A DNA stretch of 64,000 nucleotides from Melieria omissa (lineage: Eukaryota > Arthropoda > Insecta > Diptera > Ulidiidae): NCBI GenBank assembly GCA_963971225.1, contig OZ020269.1, positions 95,260,540 to 95,324,539 of the forward strand, given 5' to 3'. How positions within the stretch are numbered: position 1 is the first letter of the stretch; each line of letters opens with the position of its first letter. Below are positions 10,741 to 23,267 of the stretch, piece after piece. A program made the position numbers and the translations under genes. The notes under the pieces were generated by a model. The model did not search any database and was not told the DNA's origin. It saw only the letters and a program-made list of their open reading frames with translations.

Positions 10741-12639
10741 ATGGCTGCGAAAACTGATTAAAAGGTTTAGTGGCTTAAGTCCTCTAATCTCTTCTACTAA
10801 TGTATGACTGAAAATACGCTTCAGTAATATTTACAAATTATTTATATACCAAACTGTCATCAATGTTTTAATAATTTCTACTTTCAAACTCATTGAAGCC
10901 CATAATTGTTTAAAAAGTCAATGTTTTGCAATTCAATGCGTTGCACTTGTGCGCGCCAAAGCTGGTGCACCGCACATTCATTACACTTGTATTTAATAAA
11001 TCAATGTTTAGTTCTTCAGCCCGCGAACAATTAATTATCAGCTGTTTGCCGCATCTCCCACACACTCCCACCGCGCATCGAGTCTTGGCACATGTTTGCC
11101 ACAGATTCGATGTGCTCAATGTGGATGAACGCGCGCGCTCTTCGGCCACAAGTGTAACCAAAGCGGTCGCTCTTTGGGTGCGCAAGAGTTGCTCTCGGAG
11201 AATTTCGGCAATGTATAGGAATGCAATGACAGGACAGCGAGTGAGCCCCATAGTGCTTTTCTATAATGTAAATACGGCCTGTGCACAGCGGGCAAAAAAC
11301 TTAAGATATGCAATAAAAAAAAATGAGTAAAAAAACGTTGGAGAACACTCACGTGGAAATGAAGCACAAAAAGGACTACGTAATAAACTAATGAAGTACA
11401 CAAGCAAAGAGGACCAAGCACCAAATATTCACACACACACACACATATATATACAGCACGCACGGATACACAAATACACAAAAACTACAACAATATTAAA
11501 GCCGAAATTAACGCATTGCGAGCAGCAGCCCAGCGTCTTAACGCTGCTGACACGGGACAATTTTATTGTCAACATTCGAGCGTTGCTTTTGGGGCCAATC
11601 GGTCGGTCGGTGGCGTAGGTGCGGTAAGCGTGGTTTGAATAACACTTTGCAACACTTTGCCAAATAATTGAAAATTTTTGGGCAACTTTGTGCGCCGATC
11701 GATTACTTGCGTTGCATTGCGTTTGGCGACTTGAAAATGTTGGCCGTAGGCAGCGAGTGTGTGCTTTACCCGTTGGCTGGCTGCAGGTGAAACATGTTCC
11801 GGAAATCCGCTGTCGATTTGCCCAATTGGAATTTTTCACTCATATTTCAAAGTCGCTGGTGCTGCGGCTATGGGACAATGCACAATCACATCACGAGCGC
11901 GTAAATTTGTTTGCTACACAAAACTTAATATGCACTGACAGTCAGGCTCGGATAACGTCTTAAGTGTCAAATTGAATTGTCGGAAACCACACCGTCGCAC
12001 CACGTCTTTTAGAGAACAGCGAGTGACTGACTGGCTGGTTGGCTGGCTGGTTGTCGGCCGTGGCTGCTCAGTTTGTCGGCTCGTGGTCCTTTTTGTTATT
12101 ACATCCGCGTTATAAGTTTCAGTTTCAGGTTCATTGCCAACAGCCTGCGCTCTCTCTGGCCGTTTTCTATGCGCTCTCTTTCGCAGCGTTTCGTTGGCAA
12201 GACGATGAGAGCCTGCCAGCAGCTGCAGCTTAGCAGTTGGATTTGAATTGCCGGTGCGATAGGCCAACGCTTCGAATTGAAGGCAATAAAGTCAAATTTT
12301 AATTCAATTATTAGCTGAGCAATTCGTAGCAGAATTTTTCGTTAACAATTAATTGAAAGGGGACTTTGTAAGCGAATTCGTGGCTGGTTTAATTCACTCA
12401 TTAACTATGATTTAGAAAATGTTAATATAACAATTTGTCACAAAAACTGACAAAATTACTAATTGTAGGCTAACGAGAAAAGACAAATTTACCTTTTATT
12501 GCCTGTCGATGATAAATAAATTTAAGTAATTTTATTTGGAAAAAATAAAACACGTGTTGTTGGAAAAGGAAAAAAGGAAGAAAAACGGTAGGTTAGGTTA
12601 TATTGTTTGTCTGCAACGTAAGCCGCAGGACACATTTAG
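10741..12639. other. Non-coding stretch with a less AT-rich block at 10.9-12.3 kb
   Basis: 10910-12270 has clearly more G+C and CpG than its surroundings. It has open frames on both strands, but none shows conserved domain features or splice logic. A short CA microsatellite is at 11431-11450. It could be UTR exons or regulatory DNA of a neighbouring gene; the sequence alone does not decide. Confidence 0.4.
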
Positions 12640-13950
12640 GCAACATAAGAGGCAAGAATAAGTTAAAAGACAGGAAAGTTTGTGAGCTCAAAATTTTAAT
12701 GGTTTTCTTGATTATTTTTGATTATAATTATAATCAGCTGTTATTGATTATTATGATTAAAATGAACCAATAATCAATTATTATTTAAATAATTATTGAA
12801 TAGAACACACTTGGGCAACATAAGAGGTATGAAAAAGTTAAAAAACATGAAAATATGTGAGCTCAACACTTTAATTATTATTTTTTAATTATTATTCAAT
12901 ATAATTATAATAACTTTTTATTGATTATTATGATTATATTCAACCAATAATCAATTCGTATTTAAATAATTATTAAATATAATTTTTTTTTTGATTATTA
13001 CTGATTAGAATCATAATTGATTACTATGATTATCATAATCAATTATTATTGATTATTATGATTCAACCAATAATCAATTCGTATTTAAAAAATGACTAAA
13101 TATAATTACTTTTGATTATTACTGATTAGAATCATAATCAATTATTATTGATTATTATGATTACCATAATCAATTATTGATAATTATGATTATCATAATC
13201 AATTATTATTGATTATTATGATTATAATCAATTATTATTGATTATTATGATTATAATCAATTATTATTGATTACTATGAATGTCATATCAATTATTGATT
13301 ATTATGATTATCATAATCAATTATTATTGATTATTATGATTCAACCAATAATCAATTCGTATTTAAAAAATTACTAAATATAATTATTTTTGATTATTAC
13401 TGATTAGAATCATAATCAATTATTATTGATTATTATGATTATCATAATCAATTATTGATAATTATGAATATCATAATCAATTATTATTGATTATTATGAT
13501 TATAATCTGTAATAATCAAAAATAATTATATTTAGTAATTTTTTAAATACGAATTGATTATTGGTTGAATATAATCATAATAATCAATAAAAATAATTAT
13601 ATTGAATAATAATTAGAAAATAATCATTAAAGTGTTGATTATGATTATAATCATTTTATAATTGATTATTAGTTAAGTTAGATTAGATTTGTAGTATGTT
13701 CTATTGAGTATTAAAAATTTAATTTAATTTTCTGAGAATCTAATTTTTTCCGTTGATAATAAAATTAAGTTTCTGAAAGTGCAATGCAATGTTTTGGTTA
13801 AAAATCTTTTTATACGTTTCATGAAAATTTTTAAATAATAATTAAAAAGAACATACTTAAGCAACATGAGAGGTAAGAAAAAGTTTAACAACTTGAAAAT
13901 ATGTGAGCTCAACATTTAAATGATTATCTTGATTATTTGTGATTATAATT
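12640..13950. repeat. AT-rich fold-back array flanked by repeated 70 bp modules
   Basis: Dozens of short palindromic words such as ATTATGATTATCATAAT and TAATCAATTATTATTGATTA alternate on both strands. A longer unit (CCAATAATCAATTCGTATTT plus a TACTAAATATAATTATTTT stretch) recurs near 12950, 13070 and 13350 and appears inverted near 13520. Three copies of a module starting GCAACATAAGAGG and running to GTGAGCTCAACA lie at 12640, 12815 and 13861. No coding capacity. Confidence 0.85.
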
Positions 13951-16900
13951 ATAATCAATTATTATGGATTATTATCGTTATGTTTTCCCCCAAAATCCAA
14001 ATTAAGGATAATGCCGCAATTGTTGTTATTTCTTGATTGAAAAAATTGTTGTTATTTCTTGATTGGAAAAAATTTGCATTTTAGCTTTGAAATACAACAA
14101 AATTATACCAAGTTCTACGTTTGCAAAGAAGAAGTCGATCAAAACTTGGCCTAGAATTAATTTTGAAAAAAATATTCAAATATTTACTATTCGAATTATT
14201 CAAATATTTACTTCGAAAACACAGTTATTTAATAGAGCAGTGTTTTGTAGAAATTGTCCAGGACACTTGACTTAAACTCACAAAGTTTTGAGTGCAGGTA
14301 CACCAGAAATAATTATATTGCAAAATTGTTTTAAAGCGTTTTTACGCTTCAAACCATCATAATCAAAGAAAAGAACTTAACTTAAGAACTTAAAAGAAGA
14401 AGAATTTGCTTTTTTTGTAATATGCATTGATAATAAATGAAATAGCTCACGAGAACAGAACAGAACGGCCAAAGAATCAATCCCAATCGGTTTGACGTAA
14501 GAAAATGTTTGTACATATACAAATATTCTCAGTTTATATGCGAGCAATTTCATATAATATAATATAATAGAAATATTTGTAAAGTGCATCAATAGGTAAA
14601 TGTGTCTCACGATCAATTTTGATTTACAATCCAATTTAAATCAATTCAAGGTTCAAAGTCGAGGTCAGCCAATTTCATGGTAAATGACATGCAAATAACA
14701 TTCCACGCCCATACTTGTTTTCATTTGACTAATTGAATTAATTGAGTTGTTGTAATAGTGTTTGTAGTCTCGGCACACTCGCTAGCCTACAGTCAGCTCG
14801 TGAAATGTGCTTCAATATGCTTCGATAACGTTTGGAACGTTGATAATGAGCGCAGATTTGAAAAGCAACGGTTTTAATGTTGTCACACTAATCGCTTTAA
14901 TAATGGTTGGTGTCTTCTTTGTAATTGGCCGACTAACGATTTTATAAATGTTTGATAATGCAGCGAAGCAACACGCAAAGGATTTGGCTGAGCAGTGACC
15001 ACTTGGCAAAAATCCTAAATTTTGCTGGTAAGCACAATAAAAAAGGCTTTTTGAAACTTTTAGTTGTGGGCGCTCAACAAATGGCACAAGGCACACGCTC
15101 AACCGAACACACACACACATAATATGACACACATTGATTAACTGACCGATAGCGCGGCTGACACAGGCCGTGGCGCACAGGACTCTGGCAAAAAAAGAGC
15201 CAAGCAAATTGTAAACAAACTCGGAAAACGCCACTTGCTGACTGACCGAAATGAAAATCGGAATTTCCCCATTAAGTCGGTGCAGCACAGCACAACAAAA
15301 CAAAACACGCCACTTGAGCAGAATCGGCCGGCGCGATTGTGGAGAAAAACGATAGCGCCAGGCAGCCGGTTGGCCGTTGCCGCTTGTCTTGATTGCCACG
15401 CTGCGGCGGACTGATTTGCCACCCACTCGCTGGTGTGTGTGTGTGTGTGAATACTAACGTGTTTTCTGTTTGTTGAATGAAAAATCGAATAAAACGCAAT
15501 GGGGTTACGAATGGGTGGTAAAGACAAGGTGATAGGTAGAGGGTGAGGAGCATTTTGAATGCAACACTGTGAGGTTATGTTTGGTTGTTTAAACAATTTC
15601 CGAATGACACATATAGGTAGTGGGAGGTTAATTCCAGGAAATCCGTAGCAAGGTGTTGTTGCAACCTTGACGCTCTTGTTGTAGCTTTTTGTTATATTAA
15701 TTATTATGTGTAAATAACAATAATTAAAGATATTTGATGCAAATTTACGTCGTTCGAACGGAGATTGGCGAGTTCGCATTTTAAAAAGAGCTCGATCAGG
15801 CGAAAGTTATAGTTGTCTAGTTATTTTAATTTAATTTTTTTATTATTCTTTTTTAACATTTTTATTAGTTTTTAAATTTTATTTTTTAATTGATTTTGGT
15901 TTTAATTGATTTAATTGCCTTGGGTTTTAATACGTTAATATATTTATTATTTTTTTATTAGATACGGTTTTGTTTAAAGAATTTTTTTATTTTATTTTTG
16001 TTGGGAATTTATAGATTTTTAGTAATAAAACGTCTTGGAAACTATTTTTAACCACTATTTTTTCCCTAACCCTATGACACACCCGGTTTAACTTTTTCCT
16101 TCGTGTTGCATGCATTGCGTTAGTACTTTAAAACACATCTGCTCCAACTTTCATTAACCTTAAATAATTGGGTCACATTTAAATTTACACAGCTTGCGTG
16201 CTTACTTAATGAATTTACCCAACTAATGTTTAGGTCATAGCAACTAAAGCCTGGCACTAGAAACAATAACCACAGAACTAAGTAGACCAGTGACACAGCA
16301 CTTTCTCTCTTTCATCAACAACGCATGCAGCTTGTAGCATCTCCATCCGTGGCTTATATCATTGCCTTTGAAATGGGTGCTGAAGGTTGGGGTTAAAAAG
16401 TGGCAGGTGGGCACACCCGCAGGCGGAAGTCACCAATGGCAGAAACAATAGTAGTGGATATTAGTAGCACTAAGGCGAACATCCAATAAATCGATGAATG
16501 CCCGTCTGGTCACTCCTTCGGCATGCGCCCCGCCAACTTGGCTGTGTTGCTGCTTGTATCGCACCACGAGTTCGCGTTGGCGTTGATGCATGCTGCAGCA
16601 ACGCACGCTCCAACACCTCGTTGCCAACTGCCACTGTGTCTGGTCGCTGGGCGCAGACTTGGTGGCTTGACGACAGTTATGCATGGCATGAAGGGGCTGG
16701 CTGCCTCGCCCACCCCAATCGTATTAACGGCGAGTGTTTGTGCCAGTGTGTGATTGTGTCAATTACATGGCAATTCAGCGCTCTCCACCACTCACATGTT
16801 CATAGTAATTACAGTTCATGCTTCATTGTTTCCATTCTACCTGCTTTTGACCCATTTGAATGTTTGCTTTTTTACCTTAGTCGGTCAGCACGCTCGCTGC

Positions 16901-17769
16901 ACGGACGGCATTGCATGAACGGTGTTGTTGTAGGACTGGGCGTCTGTTGCTGGAGCCGCAAATAGCATGGAAAGCAAAAGGAGGACAAGAAATCATCCAC
17001 ATCACGCCATCCACATTACGCGACTAATGGCGTGTTAATGTTACGTCGCGCCGGCTGTTGCTTGTTCAAGTCGTTGATTACGCCAATGCAGCCAACAATT
17101 GTATAGAATGCTGATAACTGTCGTTTTGTCTGGAAGATGTCGAAAGTAAATCCTTTTTCAATGTCGAACTTCAAGTATTCACTTCTGTCAACAAATATTA
17201 CTTGCGCGCAATTGATTAACGAATCGGACTTGGCGCCAACTTGCCCGCTTACTGGTGGTTGCTGCTGTGTTTGCGGCAAATGATACAATAAAGCATAATA
17301 CAAAAATATCATGCAATAAAGTTTAATGAAAATTTAATATTGTGGCATATATGTCAATGCCACAGCTTGCTTACCCGAAGCTGTAAAGTTATTGGTCTAC
17401 AAGCAGGTGCTGCACCGATTGTAAAATTCCCATCTAGCAAAGCACTCGATTACATGCGACTACTACAATAAATATTGATTTTTAATAATTACATGACATT
17501 TCGCTACACTTTTTATGCAAAATTGTTGGATAAACAGCCTTATCGAATAAACCCAAGTTGTAACGGTTAATATGCGTTTTCAAATGTAGTTCACTATTGA
17601 CTGGTAGATGGCGTTTCAGTTGCAAAAATTGAGATTGTGTTCCAGTACAACTTATAAAAACATTTGTACAGTGCTGCCAGACTGCTTGTTATATGTTATG
17701 TCAAGCAAGCTTAATTCCTTTAAGTTTAGATTGATGTGTTTGTTCAGAATTTTTTAAAATATAAGGTTA
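13951..17769. other. Intergenic, mostly unique sequence
   Basis: AT-rich DNA with two less AT-rich blocks at about 14760-15560 and 16300-17300. It has a (GT)8 run at 15433-15449. Open frames in both blocks occur on several strands at once and lack recognisable domains, so I do not call genes. T-rich low complexity fills 15820-16060. Confidence 0.4.
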
Positions 17770-18121
17770 TACTACGTTTTCATTGAGCCCAATTTTAATT
17801 AAAAATTTTTATAATTTTCGTTTGTTGTGATTTCGAACTGTCAAAAAGACTGTAAAACTGTCAATTTCAATTCAAAATTTTTATTTTGATAATTTTCGTT
17901 TGTTGTGATTTCGAACTGTCAAAAACAGGTAAAAGCTTTGAAGCGCTTTCATTTTGTGGTGCGTTCAATAACATTGGTCATGTTTTATTGCATTTACTTC
18001 GTCGTTTTGTTGAAATGAGTAATTTCGTAGATTTGAATTTGTATGGGGAAATGTGTGATTTGGCTTCGCATTTGAGAATTTTTACCCACATTACACATTT
18101 GGGCTCAATGTAAACGTAGTA
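17770..18121. mobile_element. MITE, 352 bp, TTA target duplication
   Basis: Terminal repeats start TACTACGTTTTCATTGAGCC and, on the other end in reverse, TACTACGTTTACATTGAGCC (22 of 23 positions identical). It is flanked by TTA on both sides, which fits PIF/Harbinger. An internal stretch (TTTTCGTTTGTTGTGATTTC) is present twice in direct orientation. Host DNA on both sides is itself a 44 bp direct duplication. Confidence 0.8.
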
Positions 18122-18554
18122 TTAGATTGATGTGTTTGGTCAGAATTTTTTAACATTAGGTTAGGTTGATGTGGTTGTTTGTAGATACCATTTAGGCAAG
18201 GAATTCATTGTGTAAGCACAATATCCTACTTGCGAAAACGGGTTTTAAACAAAAAAAGTTGTGAACCAATATGATTCGATGCTCTTTAATATTGGCAGCG
18301 CAAAACTATAAAATGCAGAATCCTTTCCTTGATGCATTTATATTCAGCATTCTATATGCGACTTAAACATTTTAACTTAAACTCTTAGGGAATACAGTCT
18401 CAGCGGAAGGAATTGTTGATATGTATTGTAAAAATAAAAATAAAAACTATAAAATCATGGATATAATTCAAAATGAATATTAAAATCAGTTTTCAATTTT
18501 GCATTCTTTGCTATGTTCTTAGAAGTTACTGTTTCCAGCGACCGTACCGGTTAT

Positions 18555-18717
18555 CAGGCGCGGATTCAGAAAAATATTTCCGGGGGGGGAGGGGGGATTT
18601 CAAAATGTAATTTTTTAATATTTGTAAAATGCCTTTTAATTTGTATGTATTTTTATAGGCGATCCAAATATTTCGGGGGGGTTCAACCCCCCAAAACACC
18701 CCCTGAATCCGACACTG
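18555..18717. mobile_element. hAT-type MITE, 163 bp
   Basis: 8 bp flanks CCGGTTAT (18547-18554) and CTGGTTAT (18718-18725) differ by one base. Ends CAGGCGCGGATTCAG and, reversed, CAGTGTCGGATTCAG match at 12 of 15 positions. Both sub-terminal regions have G or C homopolymers of 6-8 bases. Confidence 0.8.
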
Positions 18718-18910
18718 CTGGTTATTGTTTTGATTAATTATTGATTTATTTCAGCATACAAAATTTTAAATGCTTTTTTAAATGCTAAAGAAAAGTACTT
18801 TAAAACCGAGTAATAATAATAATAAACAACATTATTTTAATCAAAAAGTCAGATTTTAACTTTTATTTTTTAACTTTTATTTTTCCCAACAAAAATAAAA
18901 GTTATTTTGC

Positions 18911-19286
18911 GCCTTTTATCATTTCAGGCAAAAGTAACTATTTTTGACTTGTATTTTATCGGTAAAAAATAATAGTTGTTTTGAGACTTTTATTTTTTCG
19001 GTCAAATATATCAGCAATTTGAATTTTTCCAAAGTCCGTTTGACCTACTTAAAAAACTATTGATACAATTTTTTTCATCGCACAAGTCTTCTAGCTCAGA
19101 ATGTGCGGTCTTCTGAGACAAAAAACTAGTATAAGTAGTTTTTTAGTCGGTCAAACGGCCTTTCAAAAAAATTCAAATTGCCTGATATATTTGATCGAAA
19201 AAATAAAAGTCACAAAATAACTTAATTTTGATTAATAAAATAAAAGTCGAAAGTATCAGTTATTTTTGCCTGCAATGATACAAGGT
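18911..19286. mobile_element. Hairpin (fold-back) element, 376 bp
   Basis: Left arm starting GCCTTTTATCATTTCAGGCA pairs with the right arm ending TGCCTGCAATGATACAAGG. The complementarity continues with gaps through TTTTCGGTCAAATATATCAG and GTTTGACC to a short centre near 19090. It has no coding capacity, and target duplications were not identified. Confidence 0.75.
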
Positions 19287-20895
19287 ACTTAACAACAATT
19301 AATGTTAACTTGTATAATAAAAATTTAAAAGGCGTTTGATATTCGTAAAGCTGAGGCCATTACGATCATAATGGTACATTTGAAAAAGTCCACCAAATTT
19401 TTCGTCTGCCTTTTTGATCTGAAAATTGTAAAATAACAGCTATTTTCGGTTTCTGTCTGTTTCCCTTCCACACCAGTTTACGTTTTTATTCAAATTAAAT
19501 TTTTTGCAGCTTGAATTAAACTTCCAACTTTTTTAGAGTTAAGAAAATTTGCTTCAGATCAACTTAGTACTTGGTTAGAAAAGTTGTTCTTAGAAAGTCA
19601 TTGTACATGAGCCAAAAGCGAGTCGCAATCTAGTTTAATTTTCAAAATTGAATCATTAACAAGCAGCAATCATTTTCCATATAAATTTCTATAATTAGTT
19701 TCCATGATTTCCTGCTCATACTCATTCATTTGGCATTAAAATTTTTAAATAAATGGCAGCATCGCAGTAAAAAACGCGATCCATCACATTCTAATCAGTA
19801 TATTTAGCTCGCTCTTATTGCCGCATGCGCAATGACAAGGCTGGCATATGTCAAATTAGTTGAGAATCTTCGCTTGCCTGTCGCCTTCAGTGGCAACGTC
19901 ATGGGCGATGTGTAGTAATGCACGTTTGCATTCGGTTTGAGCGAAGAAGAGCAGCTAGAGCAGAACGTGAGTTCGAAGGTTGTCGTGGGTTGTCAAAGTA
20001 GCAGGATAAGAATAAAAAGGAATGCAAAAATTCCACAATAATAACAAAGGCAACACGGGGAAATTGACATTTTCATTCGGTTGCAAAGTGAAAAACATTA
20101 AAACCTGCACAAATCGGGATTTAGTAGCTGAGCTGCGTATCATCGGCCCATAAAGCGGTGAAAACAGTGGAGTAGAAAGCAGCGCTCACCGAAACCAGCT
20201 GCGGTTGTGTAAGCGATTCCTTGGTGCACGGGCACAAAGAAGCACTTGGCCGTTTGTTGCTGCCGCCAGAGCAAGAATTATCTCCATTCGGCAGCTGCTC
20301 TGCACATGGTGAGTCTAAGCGTGCCAGTTGTCGTTGCTGATAGCAATAATTAATGCTCTCTCTGGGTAATCTGTTCATTTGCAGTGCTGCTATTTTTAAA
20401 AAACATTTTTAGTTCAGGGTTAAAAGCAAAACAACGCGCACGTTTGCCGGCTAGAGGTGCGCCGATCCCAAACGCTCCGAAACGCAACGTTCGACCGCGC
20501 GCCGAGCTCCGCTGCTGTGTTACTCGTGTGAAGTGCCGATTCCTCCCTTTGCTTTTAAATTGTTGGGTGGTGAGCTGTGTTGTTCCACAACAGTGTGTCG
20601 CAACAGTGTGTGACAGGCTGCTCGCTACGACGTCAACGCATACGTTACGCGCTTGAGAACAACAACATTTGCATTTTGTACTTTGCCCCATTCGGCGTGG
20701 AGAAGTATTGAAGCGATTACAACCGTCAAAATTACAAAATCCGTGCAGAGCTAAATTTCAGCGCAGAGAACCTGTCAATTGCGATAAGACGAAACAGGCC
20801 AAAAGCTTAATAGCGTTTTTAATCGCAACCAATTGGGGTTCCAAATAAGCTACATTTTTGGTGAGCAGTGTCAAAAACTGAATCCCAGTAGCAAA
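19287..20895. other. 5' flank and probable 5' UTR/promoter of prel
   Basis: 19287-19900 is AT-rich with nothing recognised. From about 19900 to the prel start codon at 20896 the sequence becomes less AT-rich, as expected for a fly promoter and leader. An untranslated first exon may lie here; the transcription start cannot be placed from sequence. Confidence 0.4.
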
Positions 20896-23267
20896 ATGGT
20901 TATCGCATCGCAATACAAAACGGAAACCGTTTTCGACTACACCTGGAAGCAGGTGGTGCAAGCCTATTGGAATCGTTATCCCAATCCGTCCAGGTAAAGC
21001 TGTGTGGTCGATGAAATAATTAAATTTAATACGCTTTCGTTTATGTTATTCGGCAGCACTCACGTACTGACCGAGGACACCATTAAGCGTGAAGTGCGCG
21101 ACGGAAAGCTGTATTCGCGTCGTCTGCTTTCCAAAACGAATCCGGTGCCGAAATGGGGTGAACGTTTCTACAAGACACGTGCACCAGTGAAAATCATTGA
21201 GGATTCCGTGCTGGACCCAAAGAAGAAAACGCTCATCACATTTACGCGCAATATTGGCTTCAAAAAAATTATGGTAAGTTGAGGAGTTTTGGTCGTTTTT
21301 GGTGGAGTGTTATTTTTGTGACGGGTGTGTGACGTGAGGGGTGTGTCCAGCTGTTGGTTGGCGGCGCCGTTGATGCTGTTTTTGTTTCTGTTAATCGTTG
21401 TGTTGTGTTTTTGTTGTTGTTGTTATGAGTGTAGGCGAAATTAGACCGGTTCTGTTTTCTGATTTGCTTGTTTATTTTTTTAGGTTTGTTATTTAGTTTG
21501 CGTGTGGCGCTTTCGTTTTCTTATTGTCATTTATTTTTAGTAGTATAAATAATTTAGCGCATTGATACGTGATCTAGAAAGAATAGAAGAATTGTGTTTT
21601 AAATTAGATTGCGTGGGAAGCTAGCGGGTGCATTTTTTGTAACGAGAATTTGTATTTTTGTTGAGACTGCATGAAATTTCAAATAAAGTGTTGTGGACTC
21701 TAATCAAATTATAATGAACCTCAATTAAGGACAAATTTAGAATTCTTCGATAGCTGAAGAAAACAGCTGCAGTTCCATTGACGTGTAAAGTTGTATAGCA
21801 AGCACAAAAAAGCAAAAACAACAATTACGCTATTGATTTTACACTTCTTTTTTATTTTTATGCCGTATATATATTTTTATGTTTTTTAATTTTTTTTTTC
21901 CTGACATTGTTTGCAATTTTTTTTTTAAATTTTTTTTTGTATTTTATTTTTTTAATATTTTACATGTTTTGTTAAATTTTTTTTATTTTTATTTATTTTT
22001 TCCTTATTTACATTTCATTTTGAATTTTTAAGTTTTATTTCTTGTATTTTTTTTGAATTTTTATGTTTTGTTACAAAAATAAAACAAAAAATTCAACAAA
22101 ATAGAATTTCATTTATTAATTTTTTTATCAATTAATTTTTGTATTAATTAGTAATCAATCGAGTTCTTATAAAATCAAAGCAGTTTCTTCTAACTAAAAG
22201 AGTGGCAAGAAGCATCGAAAATCTTGTCAGCATGCGATTGTCTGCCAATTTAAATTGATCTCAATTTCACCTTCAGTCAGGGTCTACATAGGTACAAGGC
22301 TGATAATGAATGGCAAAATCTTATAGAGAAAAAATAAATAAAATAAATACATAAAAACTCAAACAAAGTAAAATCGTTTTTGCACCTAATAAACAAATTG
22401 TTTAAATTCGCAGATGCGCAAAAATTGTGAATTATTTTTATTAAATTTTTTTCTTTGTTCACTCTTTTTTGGAGCATATTTTGTATATTTTTACGAAAAG
22501 TTCAAAACAAGCAACAAAAAAATTGACCCACTAGAGCTTTCTCCTTTTATGATGTGGATGTAGCCTTCTTAATAAATTTTTTTGTTTTTAATTCTACTTT
22601 TTACAAAATATTATGTTTCAAGAAGCATTATTGATTTCCTATAGAAGTGAATCTAAATATGAACGAGCGTACATAACCTTTGTTTTACTTTATTCATGGC
22701 AAATAACATAGGAAATGTAATCGATTTGATAATCAAATTTGTGCTGATGTTCTTGTAACAGAGATTTGCCTTGTAAATCAACAAGGGCTTCTTTATTTGA
22801 TTTTGTACAAACGTGTCAATTGTGTTCAATAACAAGCAATTTTTTTGTATCTATTCTTTTCACAGAAAGTTGATGAAATCGTTGAGTACAGCGAGCAGAA
22901 AGACGGACGCACATTGGCCGTGCGCCGCGCCTACGTCAGTTCGCAAGTGTTTGGCTTCTCTCGTGCCATACGTGCATTCGGCATCGAACGTTTCAAATCC
23001 AATTGCCACAAGGCGGCCAATGGCTTCAATTTTGTGCTGCGAAACATGTTTCCGAAACATGTTGCTACTATGACAGCTGCCGATGCAGCCATGTTTGGAC
23101 ATCACGGCCTTGAGGCTGGACATCAGCAACAGCAAGCGGGAGCCATACTAAAACACGAGCAGTCGGTGGGCAAGACGGAGGCCATGAAAAAGGCAAGCAA
23201 AGCCAGTTACGAGTATCTGAAGTGTCATGCTGTCAAATTGGCGCAACTGTTTTCAATCAAGAACTGA
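20896..23267 (+). CDS. prel: preli-like protein, PRELI/MSF1-domain mitochondrial lipid-transfer protein, 3 exons
   Basis: Coding exons 20896-20993, 21057-21273 and 22866-23267 (stop TGA) join in frame through GTAAAG..CAG and GTAAGT..CAG introns of 63 bp and 1.6 kb, giving 238 aa. Residues 1 to about 170 are a PRELI/MSF1 domain. Family landmarks include [15 protein letters not shown] (27-41), [28 protein letters not shown], and [16 protein letters not shown]. The C-terminal part has a His/Gln-rich stretch and a Lys/Ala-rich, probably helical tail. Known PRELID1 proteins work in the mitochondrial intermembrane space, moving phosphatidic acid between membranes with a TRIAP1/Mdm35 partner to feed cardiolipin synthesis; the Drosophila gene affects mitochondria in dendrites. 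I expect the same here. The Met at 20896 is the only one consistent with the domain start. No defects seen. Confidence 0.95.

Noticed and set aside
10926..11330. 134-codon plus-strand frame as an exon
   Set aside because: Antisense frames overlap fully; no domain, and no acceptor/donor pair that extends it sensibly.
12640..13950. CRISPR-like array
   Set aside because: Repeats are AT palindromes without regular spacers, and the sequence is eukaryotic.
14812..15779. Two minus-strand frames of over 200 codons
   Set aside because: They overlap each other in different frames, contain a GT-repeat product (HTHTHT) and show no family features.
16430..16965. Overlapping open frames on both strands (up to 155 codons)
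   Set aside because: Typical of a less AT-rich non-coding block; Cys/His content is irregular and no domain is recognisable.
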